A stretch of DNA of 64,000 nucleotides from Aminobacter sp039907765. GTDB lineage: Bacteria > Pseudomonadota > Alphaproteobacteria > Rhizobiales > Rhizobiaceae. The stretch's first letter is position 1; the number at the start of each line of letters is the position of its first letter. The stretch is taken from contig NZ_JARDJI010000007.1 of the NCBI RefSeq assembly GCF_039907765.1, positions 62,001 to 126,000 of the forward strand. The letters are read 5' to 3'. The translations under genes were made by a program, and so were the position numbers. Shown here piece after piece: positions 35,713 to 43,666 of the stretch. The notes below the pieces were generated by a model. That model ran no database searches. It saw only the letters and a program-made list of their open reading frames with translations, and was not told the DNA's origin.

Positions 35713-35838
35713 TTTATAGACCCTTCCGCCCGCCAGATCCTCTCTGGCGCGGCGGACCCTCTATAATCGGCATAAGCCGCCGCGAAAAGAGCGCAAGCGA
35801 CTTCTTGCGCTGTCCACAGCGGCGGCTGTAGCGGGCGC

Positions 35839-36624
35839 TCAGCAGGTGGCGTCTTCCTTGCAGGCCCTGGCGGCCACGATCTTCTCGGTCAGCACGTCCT
35901 TGCCGAGGGCGCCGAAGACCACCTCGTTGCCGACGACGTAGGAAGGCGTGCCGCTGATCGACAGCTTGTTGGCGAGATCGTAGGTCTTGTTGAAGGCGTC
36001 GATGATGGCGGGGTCCTTCATGCCCTCGCGCAGCTTCGCCTCGTCGGCGCCGAGCTCCAGCGCGACCTTGATGGCGCGTTCCTCGCCGGCACGGCCTTCG
36101 CCGCCCAGGAGCTTGTCGTGGTACTCCAGATACTTCTCCGGCATCAGCTTGAGGAAGGCCATCGACACGACATGGGCCTTCTGCGAATCCGGCCCGAGGA
36201 TCGGGAATTCCTTGAGCACGAAGCGGAGGTCGGGGTTCTCCTGCATCAGCGCGTGCATGTCGGCGCGGGCGCGTTTGCAGTAGGCGCAGTTGTAGTCGTA
36301 GAACTCGACGATCGTGATCTTGCCGTTGGGATTGCCGACGACGCCGTCGGACGGCGAATTGAAGATCTCTTCCTTGTACTGCTTGATGGTCTCGATGGCG
36401 GCGGTACGCTGCGCCTCCTTCTGCTTGACCTCCAGCGCATTCTGCATGTCGAGCAGGATTTCGGGATTGTCGAGCAGATATTCGCGCACGATCTTCTCGA
36501 CTTCCTTGCGGTCGAGCTGCGCGTTCTGGGCGTGCGCGGCGTTCGGCTGGGCCAGTGCACCCAGCGCCAGCATCGCGAATGCGACGGCGATGCCCGTCGT
36601 CCCTAGAAGGATTGCCTTTTTCAT
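35839..36624 (-). CDS. DsbA family thiol oxidoreductase
   Basis: A 261-residue periplasmic thioredoxin-fold protein. The signal peptide is followed by an N-terminal helical extension (about residues 30-75, DREVEKI-like, rich in Glu/Lys) and the DsbA domain with active-site CAYC in YDYNCAYCKRARADMHAL. cis-Pro lies in ISGTPSYVVG, and two further Cys are at the C terminus (ARACKEDATC). It resembles the BdbD/ScsC-like group; the N-terminal helix may oligomerise. The ATG at 36624 gives the signal peptide. It precedes aroQ by 126 bp. Confidence 0.88.
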   Translation of the reverse strand: MKKAILLGTTGIAVAFAMLALGALAQPNAAHAQNAQLDRKEVEKIVREYLLDNPEILLDMQNALEVKQKEAQRTAAIETIKQYKEEIFNSPSDGVVGNPNGKITIVEFYDYNCAYCKRARADMHALMQENPDLRFVLKEFPILGPDSQKAHVVSMAFLKLMPEKYLEYHDKLLGGEGRAGEERAIKVALELGADEAKLREGMKDPAIIDAFNKTYDLANKLSISGTPSYVVGNEVVFGALGKDVLTEKIVAARACKEDATC

Positions 36625-36674
36625 GATCTCAGTCTCCAGCCCTTTCGGCTTTGTCGCCGCCCCGTGCAAAAGGT

Positions 36675-38075
36675 TCACTTCTTCTTGCCCGGCTGTTTGT
36701 AGTTGATGATGTCCTGCGCCCGCACCCAGCCCGGCGAGCCGCGCTGCAGCTTCTGCTGCGCGCGCATGGCGAAGATCTTGGCGTCCTGATAGGCGCCGCT
36801 GTAGTAGTGCCCGTCGGCGGTCGCAAGATCCGCGTCCGCCACGTCGCCGAGCATGCCGTAGGCCTGGGCCAGGTAGCGGTAGCCCGAAGCGTTCTCGCGA
36901 TCGCGGTCGAGGCCCTTGCGAATTTCGGAGACCGCCTTCTTGAGCGCATCGGGCGTGCCGATCGCGAGATAGGCCTGGCCGAGCTGGATGGGCAGGATGC
37001 CCGACTTGGCCGGATCGAGCCGGGCCGCAGTGGCATAGGCTTCCGCCGCCGCTGCGGGCTTGTTCGACTTCATCAGGACGTCGCCGCGCAACTCGTGGAA
37101 ATAGGCGTTCTTCGGCTGCGACTTGATCAGCGCATCGACCTTGGAAAGCGCCGAGCGCAGGTCGCCGAAGAGATAGGTCGCCTGGGCGTCGCCGTAGCTG
37201 ACCGCGAGGCTGTCGGTACTGCCGCGCAACAGCCGCGAGGCGGCCGCCTGGCCCTGGGTATAGACGGCGATCTTGACCCGCATCATGTCGTGGCGTTGCT
37301 GCAGCGCGGCGGGGTCGGCCTTGTCGAAATAGGGGCTTTCGCGCGCCAGCGTTTCGAGATTGGCGATGCGCTCGCGTGGCATCGGGTGGCTGACCCGGTA
37401 GGGGTCGACCCGCGCGCCGGACAAGGACAGCGCGTTCTGGAAGCGCTGGAAGGTCTTCAGCATGCCCTGGGCGGACTGGCCGGTGGCGTTGAGATAGGTG
37501 AGGGCCGAGCGGTCGGCGGTCGTTTCCTCGGAACGCTGGTAGCCGAGCAGGCTGCGCCGTGCCATCTCCGATCCGCCGGAGACGATGCCGGCGCCCGCGG
37601 CACCCAGGCCGCTGGTGTCGGTGGCAGCACCCGCGACCATCGCGCCGGCGCCCAGCAGGGCGGCGACGATCGCCATGGTCTGGGCGCGTTCCAGCTGGTC
37701 GCGCAGGCGCTCCTGGTGGCCGCCGGCGATGTGGCCGGCCTCGTGGGCCAGCACGCCGATGATCTCGTTCGGCGTCTCGGCCGTCATCAGTGCGCCGGTG
37801 TTGATGAAGATGCGCCGGCCGGCGACGAAGGCATTGAATGCCGGGTCGTTGACGAGCACGATGTTGATGCCGGAATTGCCGAGGCCGGCAGCCTTGAGTA
37901 TGGGCCGGGCGTACTCGCGCACGAGCGCTTCGATCTCGGCGTCGCGGACGATCGGCACGCGCTGCGCCAGCGCAGCGCCCGTCGAACTCAGCGCGAGCCC
38001 CCCCGCCAGCGCAAGGCCGGTGAAGGCGCGCGCCGTTCTTGCGAGGAAACGCGAAAGACTACCGTGGCTGTGCAT
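36675..38075 (-). CDS. M48 family metalloprotease with TPR region (BepA/YfgC-like)
   Basis: A 466-residue periplasmic zinc protease. A signal peptide (about residues 10-38) is followed by the peptidase domain with HEAGH at residues 111-115, the third ligand Glu in RSEETTADR, and a C-terminal TPR region (YFHELRGDVLMKSNKPAAAAEAYATAARLDP and later repeats). BepA homologs control outer-membrane protein quality. The frame is open upstream to 38195; the ATG at 38075 is chosen because it directly precedes the signal peptide. It is followed by dsbA 50 bp later. Confidence 0.88.
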   Translation of the reverse strand: MHSHGSLSRFLARTARAFTGLALAGGLALSSTGAALAQRVPIVRDAEIEALVREYARPILKAAGLGNSGINIVLVNDPAFNAFVAGRRIFINTGALMTAETPNEIIGVLAHEAGHIAGGHQERLRDQLERAQTMAIVAALLGAGAMVAGAATDTSGLGAAGAGIVSGGSEMARRSLLGYQRSEETTADRSALTYLNATGQSAQGMLKTFQRFQNALSLSGARVDPYRVSHPMPRERIANLETLARESPYFDKADPAALQQRHDMMRVKIAVYTQGQAAASRLLRGSTDSLAVSYGDAQATYLFGDLRSALSKVDALIKSQPKNAYFHELRGDVLMKSNKPAAAAEAYATAARLDPAKSGILPIQLGQAYLAIGTPDALKKAVSEIRKGLDRDRENASGYRYLAQAYGMLGDVADADLATADGHYYSGAYQDAKIFAMRAQQKLQRGSPGWVRAQDIINYKQPGKKK

Positions 38076-38213
38076 TGCGGGAAACACTCGTAGACGAGCC
38101 CTCGGGCGATGAAAAGGCAGGTTCGAAAATCTCATCAACTTGTGATCCCCATACCAATCGGGCAATTGTGCGGCGTGTTGCCAGCGTGGCGGCAAGGGAA
38201 GCGAACGAAGAAG

Positions 38214-39362
38214 ATGGTTGTTGCTATATCACGGCGCGGCGAAGTCGAGCCATTCCATGCGATGGACATACTCGCCGAAGCCAACAGGCTCAAGGCGCTC
38301 GGCACTCCGGTGGTGTCGATGGCGGTGGGCCAGCCCTCCGACCCGGCGCCGCAAAGGGTGCGCGATGCGGCTGCGGCGGCGCTCAAGCTGGGGCGCATCG
38401 GCTACACGGACGCGCTCGGGCTCGCCGGGCTGCGCCGGGCGATCGCCGCCCACTATGCCGATCACTATGGCGTCGAGGTGCCTGATTCGCGCATCGCGGT
38501 GACCACCGGCTCCTCGGCCGCCTTCAACCTGGCCTTCCTCGCCATGTTCGACGCCGGCGACAGGGTGGCGATCGCCGCGCCCGGATACCCGGCCTACCGC
38601 AACATCATGGGCGCGCTCGGGCTCGACGTGGTCGAGATCGAACTGGACGGCGCGGCCTACCTGCATGCCGATCACCTGAGGCAGGCGCACGCGAAAAAGC
38701 CGCTGAAGGGCGTGCTCTTCGCGAGCCCCGCCAATCCGACCGGGGCGGTGGTGCCGCCGGGCGAGCTCAGGGCGCTTGTCGACGCCGCGCGCGAGCTTGG
38801 CATCGCGGTGATCTCCGACGAGATCTACCACCGCCTCGCCTATGGCGCGCCGGACGTGACCGCGCTCGCCTTTGACCAGGACGTGACGGTCATCAATTCC
38901 TTCTCCAAATATTACTGCATGACCGGCTGGCGCATCGGCTGGATGGTGCTGCCGGAGCGGCTGGTGCGGCCGGTCGAGCGCATCGCCCAGTCGCTCTACA
39001 TCTCCGCGCCGGAGCTGTCGCAGGTAGCGGCCATCGAGGCGTTCAACGCCACCGAAGAACTGGAGGCGGTCAAGGCGCGCTATGCCTGGAACCGCGAACT
39101 CCTGGAGGTGCGGCTGCCGGCGCTGGGGTTCAGTTTCGCCGCGCCGATGGACGGCGCCTTCTATGCGTTCTGCGATGTCTCGCGGCTGACCAACGACAGC
39201 ATGGAATTCGCGCGCCGCATGCTTGCCGAGGCGCATGTGGCGGCAACGCCAGGGCGCGACTTCGACACGCTCGCCGGCCACCGCTATATGCGCTTCTCCT
39301 ATGCCGGAAGCCATGACGACATGGTCGAGGCGATGGACCGGCTGGAGCGCTGGCTGCGGTGA
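38214..39362 (+). CDS. class I/II pyridoxal-phosphate aminotransferase
   Basis: A 382-residue fold-type I aminotransferase. The PLP lysine is Lys232 in NSFSKYYCMTGWRIGW, with the Asn-Pro turn FASPANPTGAV, the Asp-Tyr pair SDEIYHRL and the Arg carboxylate anchor near YMRFSYAG. Substrate is unknown. The ATG at 38214 is preferred over the upstream frame because it begins conserved sequence. The region after its stop repeats its own last six codons (see repeat entry). Confidence 0.9.
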   Translation: MVVAISRRGEVEPFHAMDILAEANRLKALGTPVVSMAVGQPSDPAPQRVRDAAAAALKLGRIGYTDALGLAGLRRAIAAHYADHYGVEVPDSRIAVTTGSSAAFNLAFLAMFDAGDRVAIAAPGYPAYRNIMGALGLDVVEIELDGAAYLHADHLRQAHAKKPLKGVLFASPANPTGAVVPPGELRALVDAARELGIAVISDEIYHRLAYGAPDVTALAFDQDVTVINSFSKYYCMTGWRIGWMVLPERLVRPVERIAQSLYISAPELSQVAAIEAFNATEELEAVKARYAWNRELLEVRLPALGFSFAAPMDGAFYAFCDVSRLTNDSMEFARRMLAEAHVAATPGRDFDTLAGHRYMRFSYAGSHDDMVEAMDRLERWLR

Positions 39363-39381
39363 CCTCGAACGCTGGCTGCGC
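39342..39381 (+). repeat. duplicated 3' end of the aminotransferase gene
   Basis: The final six codons, read LERWLR (39342-39359, then TGA), occur again right after the stop at 39364-39381 as CTCGAACGCTGGCTGCGC, also LERWLR but with different codons. The second copy continues LQLVRA before a stop. This looks like a vestige of a diverged homologous gene end. Confidence 0.65.
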
Positions 39382-39387
39382 CTACAG

Positions 39388-40560
39388 CTAGTTCGTGCTT
39401 GAGATTGCTGTTGTGGCGTTGGTCCCAAACAACCGAGCAAGCGACGCCACCCCCAGGATGGACAATGCGACCACGCCGATGAGGCCCGGTGAGGGCGCCG
39501 TGCCGAGAAGGCTGACGGTTGCTATCCCGCCTGCGCGGGCGGCGACGATGTCGATGCTCGAGGCCATTCCCTTTGACTGCGGCGGTGCCAGTCGCAGCAT
39601 CAGCACGGTCGTCGGCACATTGTTCAATGCCATCCCGGCGCCAAGGATAATCGCCCCGGCAAACAGCGTGATGGTGGCAGGGTTCAGCAAAAACAAGGCG
39701 ATCGCGATGAAGTCCAGCGCGACACCGAGTACGAGGTAGGCAAGCAGGTGCCGGTCGTCGTTCAGCCTGCGAACGACGCCGCTTCCGGCCGCAAAGGCGA
39801 GCCAGAGCGTGGAAAGCGCGGTACCCAGAGCAAGATGAGAAATGCCGATGTCCACCGCCTGCAGCGGCACCACATACAGAAAATAGGTGGTGAGACCGTA
39901 GACGCAGAAGACATGGGCGGCCAGCATCCAGAAGGCGGTGCTTCGCGGCAGTTTCCTGGGCTCGTGTTCTCGCGTCGTTCGGGGCAGCCAACGTGCGCAA
40001 ACCAGGGCGGAAAGGGCAATTCCGGGAATCGCCAAGGCGGCAGCACGCCAGCCGAATGAATCCGACAGCATGGTGAAGGTCAGGGGGGCTGCGGCGGCGA
40101 CAAGGCCGCTGAGGATGGCCCAACTGGAAAGGATCTTGCTGTCCGTGCTCTTGGAGCCCGCTATGAGCAGGACTGGTACCATCGGCGAGAAGAGCCCTCC
40201 GCCAGCCCCTTGCAGCAGGCGCGCGACGAGCAGCATGCCGAGCGTCGTCGCGAAGAAGAAGCCTACGCCCCCCAGTATGAAGAGGGTCATACCAAGCACA
40301 AAGACGAGCCGGGCGCTGAACCGGTCGCCGATCCATCCCCCGGCGAGGATAGCGATTGCAACGACGGCGCTATAGACGGAATAGATCCAGACGACCCGGT
40401 CGGGATCGGTGCCCGACGAGGCGGCAAAACTTGCGAGAATGATCGAAAACCCCGATATCTCGACGATGTAAGCAGCGTTTCCAAGTATCGGGGATGCAAG
40501 CGCAAGTCGCGGGCGCAGTGCAGCCGGACGCGTCTGATGGGTTTCGCCAGATAGCGTCAT
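39388..40560 (-). CDS. MFS transporter, last gene of the peptide cassette
   Basis: A 390-residue major facilitator with about 12 transmembrane segments. The loop-2 motif appears as GGWIGDRFSARLVFVLG and a TM5-like motif as RLLQGAGGGLFSPMVPVL. The arrangement is that of drug/metabolite exporters of the DHA1 type. Its ATG overlaps the stop of the upstream unknown gene (ATGA), so the two are translationally coupled. Context suggests export of the repeat peptide or of a product made from it; this is inference. Confidence 0.82.
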   Translation of the reverse strand: MTLSGETHQTRPAALRPRLALASPILGNAAYIVEISGFSIILASFAASSGTDPDRVVWIYSVYSAVVAIAILAGGWIGDRFSARLVFVLGMTLFILGGVGFFFATTLGMLLVARLLQGAGGGLFSPMVPVLLIAGSKSTDSKILSSWAILSGLVAAAAPLTFTMLSDSFGWRAAALAIPGIALSALVCARWLPRTTREHEPRKLPRSTAFWMLAAHVFCVYGLTTYFLYVVPLQAVDIGISHLALGTALSTLWLAFAAGSGVVRRLNDDRHLLAYLVLGVALDFIAIALFLLNPATITLFAGAIILGAGMALNNVPTTVLMLRLAPPQSKGMASSIDIVAARAGGIATVSLLGTAPSPGLIGVVALSILGVASLARLFGTNATTAISSTN

Positions 40561-41303
40561 TTTCGCTTGCGGGAGCGTTTTGCGTAATCGCCCGTGACGC
40601 GCTTTTCGCCGACCCGTTCGACGATGGTCTTGTGATAGTCGTCCCAATCGCTGTCGAGGAATTGCTCCAATCCGCCAACAACCTCAACGGGCGTCTTGCC
40701 GACCAGATCGGCGGTCGACCTGTGAACGGGTTGCACCATGAACAACGGGTAGTCGACCTTGAAGTCGACGGGCACGTCTGTCTTGGTAAGTCTGATGTTG
40801 GTGAAGAGGGGACCAAACCACCGGTCCGTTTCGATGATCCCTTCAAATCCCTGGAAATTCTGCGTTCTCGGTAGGTTCGCGGGAGGCCTCACCAGGAGGC
40901 TCCAGTCTTCAGAGGTTCTGGCTGCGAGCCCGCTCCAAATCTGAACGACACCCGGATGGCTTACTGCACCCAGAAACTGTGGAGAATATCCCCGGACCCT
41001 CTCCGGGCTGAGCTTGTCGAAAAGCAAGCGGAAGTTCGGGAACTGGGCACCGTCGAGATTGTACCAGGCGTCGGCACCCTTGAACGTCCAGCGGGTGGTG
41101 GCGCCGTCCCACACAAGACTGAAGTCGATGGGCGGGAAAATGTACCAGCCGACAGACGAAGCCAAACGCATCGGTTCGCAATAGCGAAAAGCCCGCATCG
41201 GCATGGTTCCGCCAGCGGAATGATCTCCGGCCACGGGCGTGGGGGCCGAGGGGACCATGCGGTAGAACTTGATCGAGAAGTTGCCCGGAACGCTATCGGC
41301 CAT
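40557..41303 (-). CDS. conserved protein of unknown function in the peptide cassette (DUF6065-like)
   Basis: A 248-residue soluble protein without signal peptide or transmembrane segment. Dense conserved-looking blocks are HSAGGTMPMRAFRYCEPM, GWYIFPPIDFSLVWDG, HPGVVQIWSGL, WSLLVRPPANLPR and ETDRWFGPLFTNIRL. From memory this resembles what is called DUF6065; I cannot confirm it. No nucleotide, SAM or radical-SAM motif is seen. The frame is open to a GTG at 41357, but that start lies inside a perfect hairpin, so the ATG at 41303 is preferred; neither has a clear ribosome binding site. Candidate enzyme acting on the neighbouring peptide. Confidence 0.7.
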   Translation of the reverse strand: MADSVPGNFSIKFYRMVPSAPTPVAGDHSAGGTMPMRAFRYCEPMRLASSVGWYIFPPIDFSLVWDGATTRWTFKGADAWYNLDGAQFPNFRLLFDKLSPERVRGYSPQFLGAVSHPGVVQIWSGLAARTSEDWSLLVRPPANLPRTQNFQGFEGIIETDRWFGPLFTNIRLTKTDVPVDFKVDYPLFMVQPVHRSTADLVGKTPVEVVGGLEQFLDSDWDDYHKTIVERVGEKRVTGDYAKRSRKRK

Positions 41304-41333
41304 TGGCTGAACGGAGATTGCCGTGAAATGTCC

Positions 41334-41361
41334 AAGCGTGATGGGATGTCCCATCACGCTT
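41334..41361. terminator. 13-bp perfect hairpin between the repeat peptide and the next gene
   Basis: AAGCGTGATGGGA (41334-41346) and TCCCATCACGCTT (41349-41361) are exact reverse complements with a 2-bp spacer. It lies 61 bp after the peptide stop. The following minus-strand sequence has only a weak T run, so it may act as an attenuator or 3'-end stabiliser that keeps peptide mRNA in excess over the downstream genes. Confidence 0.8.
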
Positions 41362-41422
41362 GTTACCGACTATTGATGCTCAACCAACCAGGACGCTACG
41401 GCTGCTGGCGGCATCGGCATCG

Positions 41423-41644
41423 CTAGTTGGGCTGAAACAACGGGGATTTGTTGGCGATGATCACGCGACCATCGTCGGCAATCGCATGGCAGCTTTCCGG
41501 CGCACTGCCGAACAGCGGACTCTTGTTGGCGATTTGAACGTCGCCGGCGTCCCTGATCGACGCCGGGACTTCATACGCTGTCGGGAAAAGGGGGCTCTTG
41601 TTGGCAATCTGTACTTTTGAACTGTCAGCTATGTCGAATGTCAT
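41423..41644 (-). CDS. 73-residue peptide with three IANKSPLF repeats
   Basis: A small protein in which VQIANKSPLF (residues 11-20), VQIANKSPLF (36-45) and VIIANKSPLF (61-70) recur with an exact 25-residue period, each preceded by an acidic/Gly turn (DSSK, DAGD, DDGR). The three copies use different synonymous codons for Ser, Pro, Leu and Lys. GGGAGGG lies 6-7 nt before the ATG at 41644. An in-frame ATG at 41686, also with AAGGAAA upstream, would add MRVAFFLLFLGGTK. A single Cys sits at residue 52. I know no family with this repeat; context suggests a precursor or substrate peptide. Confidence 0.85.
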   Translation of the reverse strand: MTFDIADSSKVQIANKSPLFPTAYEVPASIRDAGDVQIANKSPLFGSAPESCHAIADDGRVIIANKSPLFQPN

Positions 41645-41684
41645 TTTGGTCCCTCCCAAGAAAAGAAGAAAAAATGCAACTCGC

Positions 41685-41713
41685 ATGTTTCCTTCATTGT
41701 GATGGAAAGTCAA
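41685..41713 (-). promoter_or_regulatory. possible promoter of the repeat peptide gene
   Basis: TTGACT (41713-41708) and AAACAT (41690-41685) are spaced 17 bp on the minus strand, in a 130-bp AT-rich gap before the peptide. The -10 match is poor, so this is tentative. Confidence 0.3.
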
Positions 41714-41774
41714 TTGTTGCGAGATCATTGGGATCGGATAGATGATGCATTCATATATGCATAATAGACTATGA

Positions 41775-42875
41775 CTATTGGCTCGGCGGAGAGGCAACCG
41801 CCGTCGCGGCGGTTATGTTTAGCGGGTTGTCTGCAGCATGGGCGGGCCGCAGAACTTCCGGCCCACAACCGGATGGAAGCCGGCCAGGTGCATCTTCGGA
41901 CGGCAACCTCGCAATGTCGAAGCAGGCGATCGCCTGTTCCTCGCAAGTGACAACCAGCAGTCGGCCGCTGGCGTCGATGTCCAGCCCCTTGGGGCCTCCC
42001 TCCTGGGGGTTGTTGCGCCCCTTCAGAAATATCTCCTGGCTCATCACGACGATCGAAAGGCTGCTGTTTCGCTCGCCGCTCCAATCGCCGTCCTTGGCAT
42101 CATAGACAAGCACGTGCGGGCTGCCGGCATCGGCGACGAACAAACGCCTGCCGTCGGGCGAAAAACGCAGGCCGTGCGGATAGCTGACGCCATGGAGGGT
42201 GCCGATGGCTGCCGAGTGCCGGCCGAGAGCGCTGCGATTGTCGAAAATGAGGACGGTGTGAGTGTTGTGATTGCTGACGGCGATCCACGCCTTGTCCGGG
42301 CTGAGGGCGATGCCGTCGGGTATGTCGAGCCCGCGGTCGAGCAGGATCTTGTTGCGAACCGAGGTGCGGGCGAGCCCGACGACGTGTCGGGTGATGCGAT
42401 GCCTGTAGTTGTTGCAGACGAGAATCTCGCATGTCTCCGCGTCGGCCCGGGTTACGCAGACCGAGCCCGGAGAGTGGATGCGCCGCCAGGGACTTGCGCG
42501 GTGGACCATCCGGAATGGCGAAAGCTCGATCGTTCGCTCCACTCCGGCTCGCTCGGGAAGCCGAAACAGGCTCACGAAGCCGCGCCGGTTGGCAACGACC
42601 AGCGTATGCTCGTCGACGAAGTCGAAGCCATGCGGCTCGCTCAACGCCGCTGATTCTATCTGCAGATAGCCCGTGATCCCAAGGGTCGCGGATGCGGCCG
42701 TGCGATGGATTTCGACGTCCAGGAGCAGGCACCTGCTCTTGCCGAAGCCGGCGACGGCGAGGCGCCGGTTGCTCGGCGAAAAGCGGATGTCCTCGGTACG
42801 TCCGAGCCTGGCGAGCACCGGCTCCACGGGTTCCTCGATGACGAGTGGAACTGAAACGGCGCGTCCGTCGATCAT
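41775..42875 (-). CDS. cytoplasmic beta-propeller (NHL/YncE-like) protein, first gene of the peptide cassette
   Basis: A 366-residue protein of repeated beta-blades, for example DIRFSPSNRRLAVAGFG, GFDFVDEHTLVVANRRG, GIALSPDKAWIAVSNHNTH, GLRFSPDGRRLFVADAGSPHVLVYD and GLDIDASGRLLVVTCEEQ. No signal peptide is visible, unlike many YncE-type proteins. The frame is open to 42995; the ATG at 42875 follows a GGGGGG stretch. It could be a lyase, a binding scaffold or a sensor. It lies 130 bp upstream of the repeat peptide, on the same strand. Confidence 0.8.
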   Translation of the reverse strand: MIDGRAVSVPLVIEEPVEPVLARLGRTEDIRFSPSNRRLAVAGFGKSRCLLLDVEIHRTAASATLGITGYLQIESAALSEPHGFDFVDEHTLVVANRRGFVSLFRLPERAGVERTIELSPFRMVHRASPWRRIHSPGSVCVTRADAETCEILVCNNYRHRITRHVVGLARTSVRNKILLDRGLDIPDGIALSPDKAWIAVSNHNTHTVLIFDNRSALGRHSAAIGTLHGVSYPHGLRFSPDGRRLFVADAGSPHVLVYDAKDGDWSGERNSSLSIVVMSQEIFLKGRNNPQEGGPKGLDIDASGRLLVVTCEEQAIACFDIARLPSEDAPGRLPSGCGPEVLRPAHAADNPLNITAATAVASPPSQ

Positions 42876-43004
42876 TGGCCCCCCAAGGCTTGCCTGCTCT
42901 CGATACGCGTGATTCCGGCAGGCGCCAAGCTTTGCAGTGATGCTTGCGCTGCGCAGAAGCTGCGAACCAAGAAAGCAGGGAATGGGAATGCTCAACTGAG
43001 CAGA

Positions 43005-43079
43005 TGGCTCCCCGGGCCGGATTCGAACCAGCGACCAACCGGTTAACAGCCGGTTGCTCTACCACTGAGCTACCGGGGA
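43005..43079 (-). tRNA. tRNA-Asn (anticodon GUU)
   Basis: A 75-nt tRNA. Acceptor TCCCCGG/CCGGGGA, discriminator G, encoded CCA. The anticodon stem CCGGC/ACCGG region closes the loop CTGTTAA, giving GUU. The TTCGAAT loop is present. Its 3' end faces the peptide cassette. Confidence 0.95.
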
Positions 43080-43278
43080 AGAGCGCTCTCGTGTGAACGA
43101 GGCGGCGTATAGCAAACGGTTCTGCGATTTGCAAAGCGGTAATCTGGTTTTTTTGGAAGTTTTTCATCGCCGCTTTTCTGGTATTTGCCGGCAGGTACCC
43201 TCATATGACCCGTTCCGGCGGCTGGAGCGGCCGAATGCGGCCAGCGGGCGAAGCACGTTTTGCCGGCAACGAGGTACG

Positions 43279-43533
43279 ATGAAGCAGGGGCAACACCAGA
43301 AGCGGAAGATCTCGGTCCTCGGACGTGAGTTCGCCATGCCGCAGTCGCGCGGCGTGCGCATCGCGCTCGGCGTGGCGTTGTGCATCTTCGGCCTGCTCGG
43401 CTTCCTGCCGGTGCTCGGCTTCTGGATGATTCCGCTCGGGCTGCTCATCCTGTCGCACGAATTCCACGTCGTGCGCCGCGTGCGCCGTCGGCTGATCATA
43501 TGGTGGGAGCGCCGCCGGCGCTCGGGCAACTGA
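43279..43533 (+). CDS. small hypothetical membrane protein
   Basis: An 84-residue protein with a basic N terminus (MKQGQHQKRKISVLGREF), one or two hydrophobic helices (RIALGVALCIFGLLGFLPVLGFWMIPLGLLILS) and a strongly basic tail (VVRRVRRRLIIWWERRRRSGN). GAGG lies 5 nt before the ATG. Function unknown. It sits between tRNA-Asn and tRNA-Cys and is probably a core gene; the longer frame from 43093 crosses non-conserved sequence. Confidence 0.7.
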   Translation: MKQGQHQKRKISVLGREFAMPQSRGVRIALGVALCIFGLLGFLPVLGFWMIPLGLLILSHEFHVVRRVRRRLIIWWERRRRSGN

Positions 43534-43666
43534 GCGAAGACCATGTTGCCGCCCCGCGGGCGCCGTGGAGGCGGAGGACTGCAAAAGGCTTGAGAAAGAG
43601 TCTTCCCCCGCTTGACGCAAGAATCCTGGCAACCTATTGGAGCCGTGTAGACGCCCGAAGCGGCGA

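Noticed and set aside
36651..38093. 480-codon plus-strand frame
   Set aside because: Antisense to the M48 protease, whose signal peptide, HEAGH and TPR motifs are unmistakable.
41423..41644. CRISPR or DNA tandem repeat
   Set aside because: Only the amino-acid sequence repeats; the nucleotide copies differ at many synonymous positions and there are no spacers.
39363..43004. Peptide cassette as a tRNA-Asn-integrated island
   Set aside because: I looked for a copy of the tRNA-Asn 3' end near the far edge of the cassette (39363-39500) and found none, so the tRNA mechanism is not supported here.
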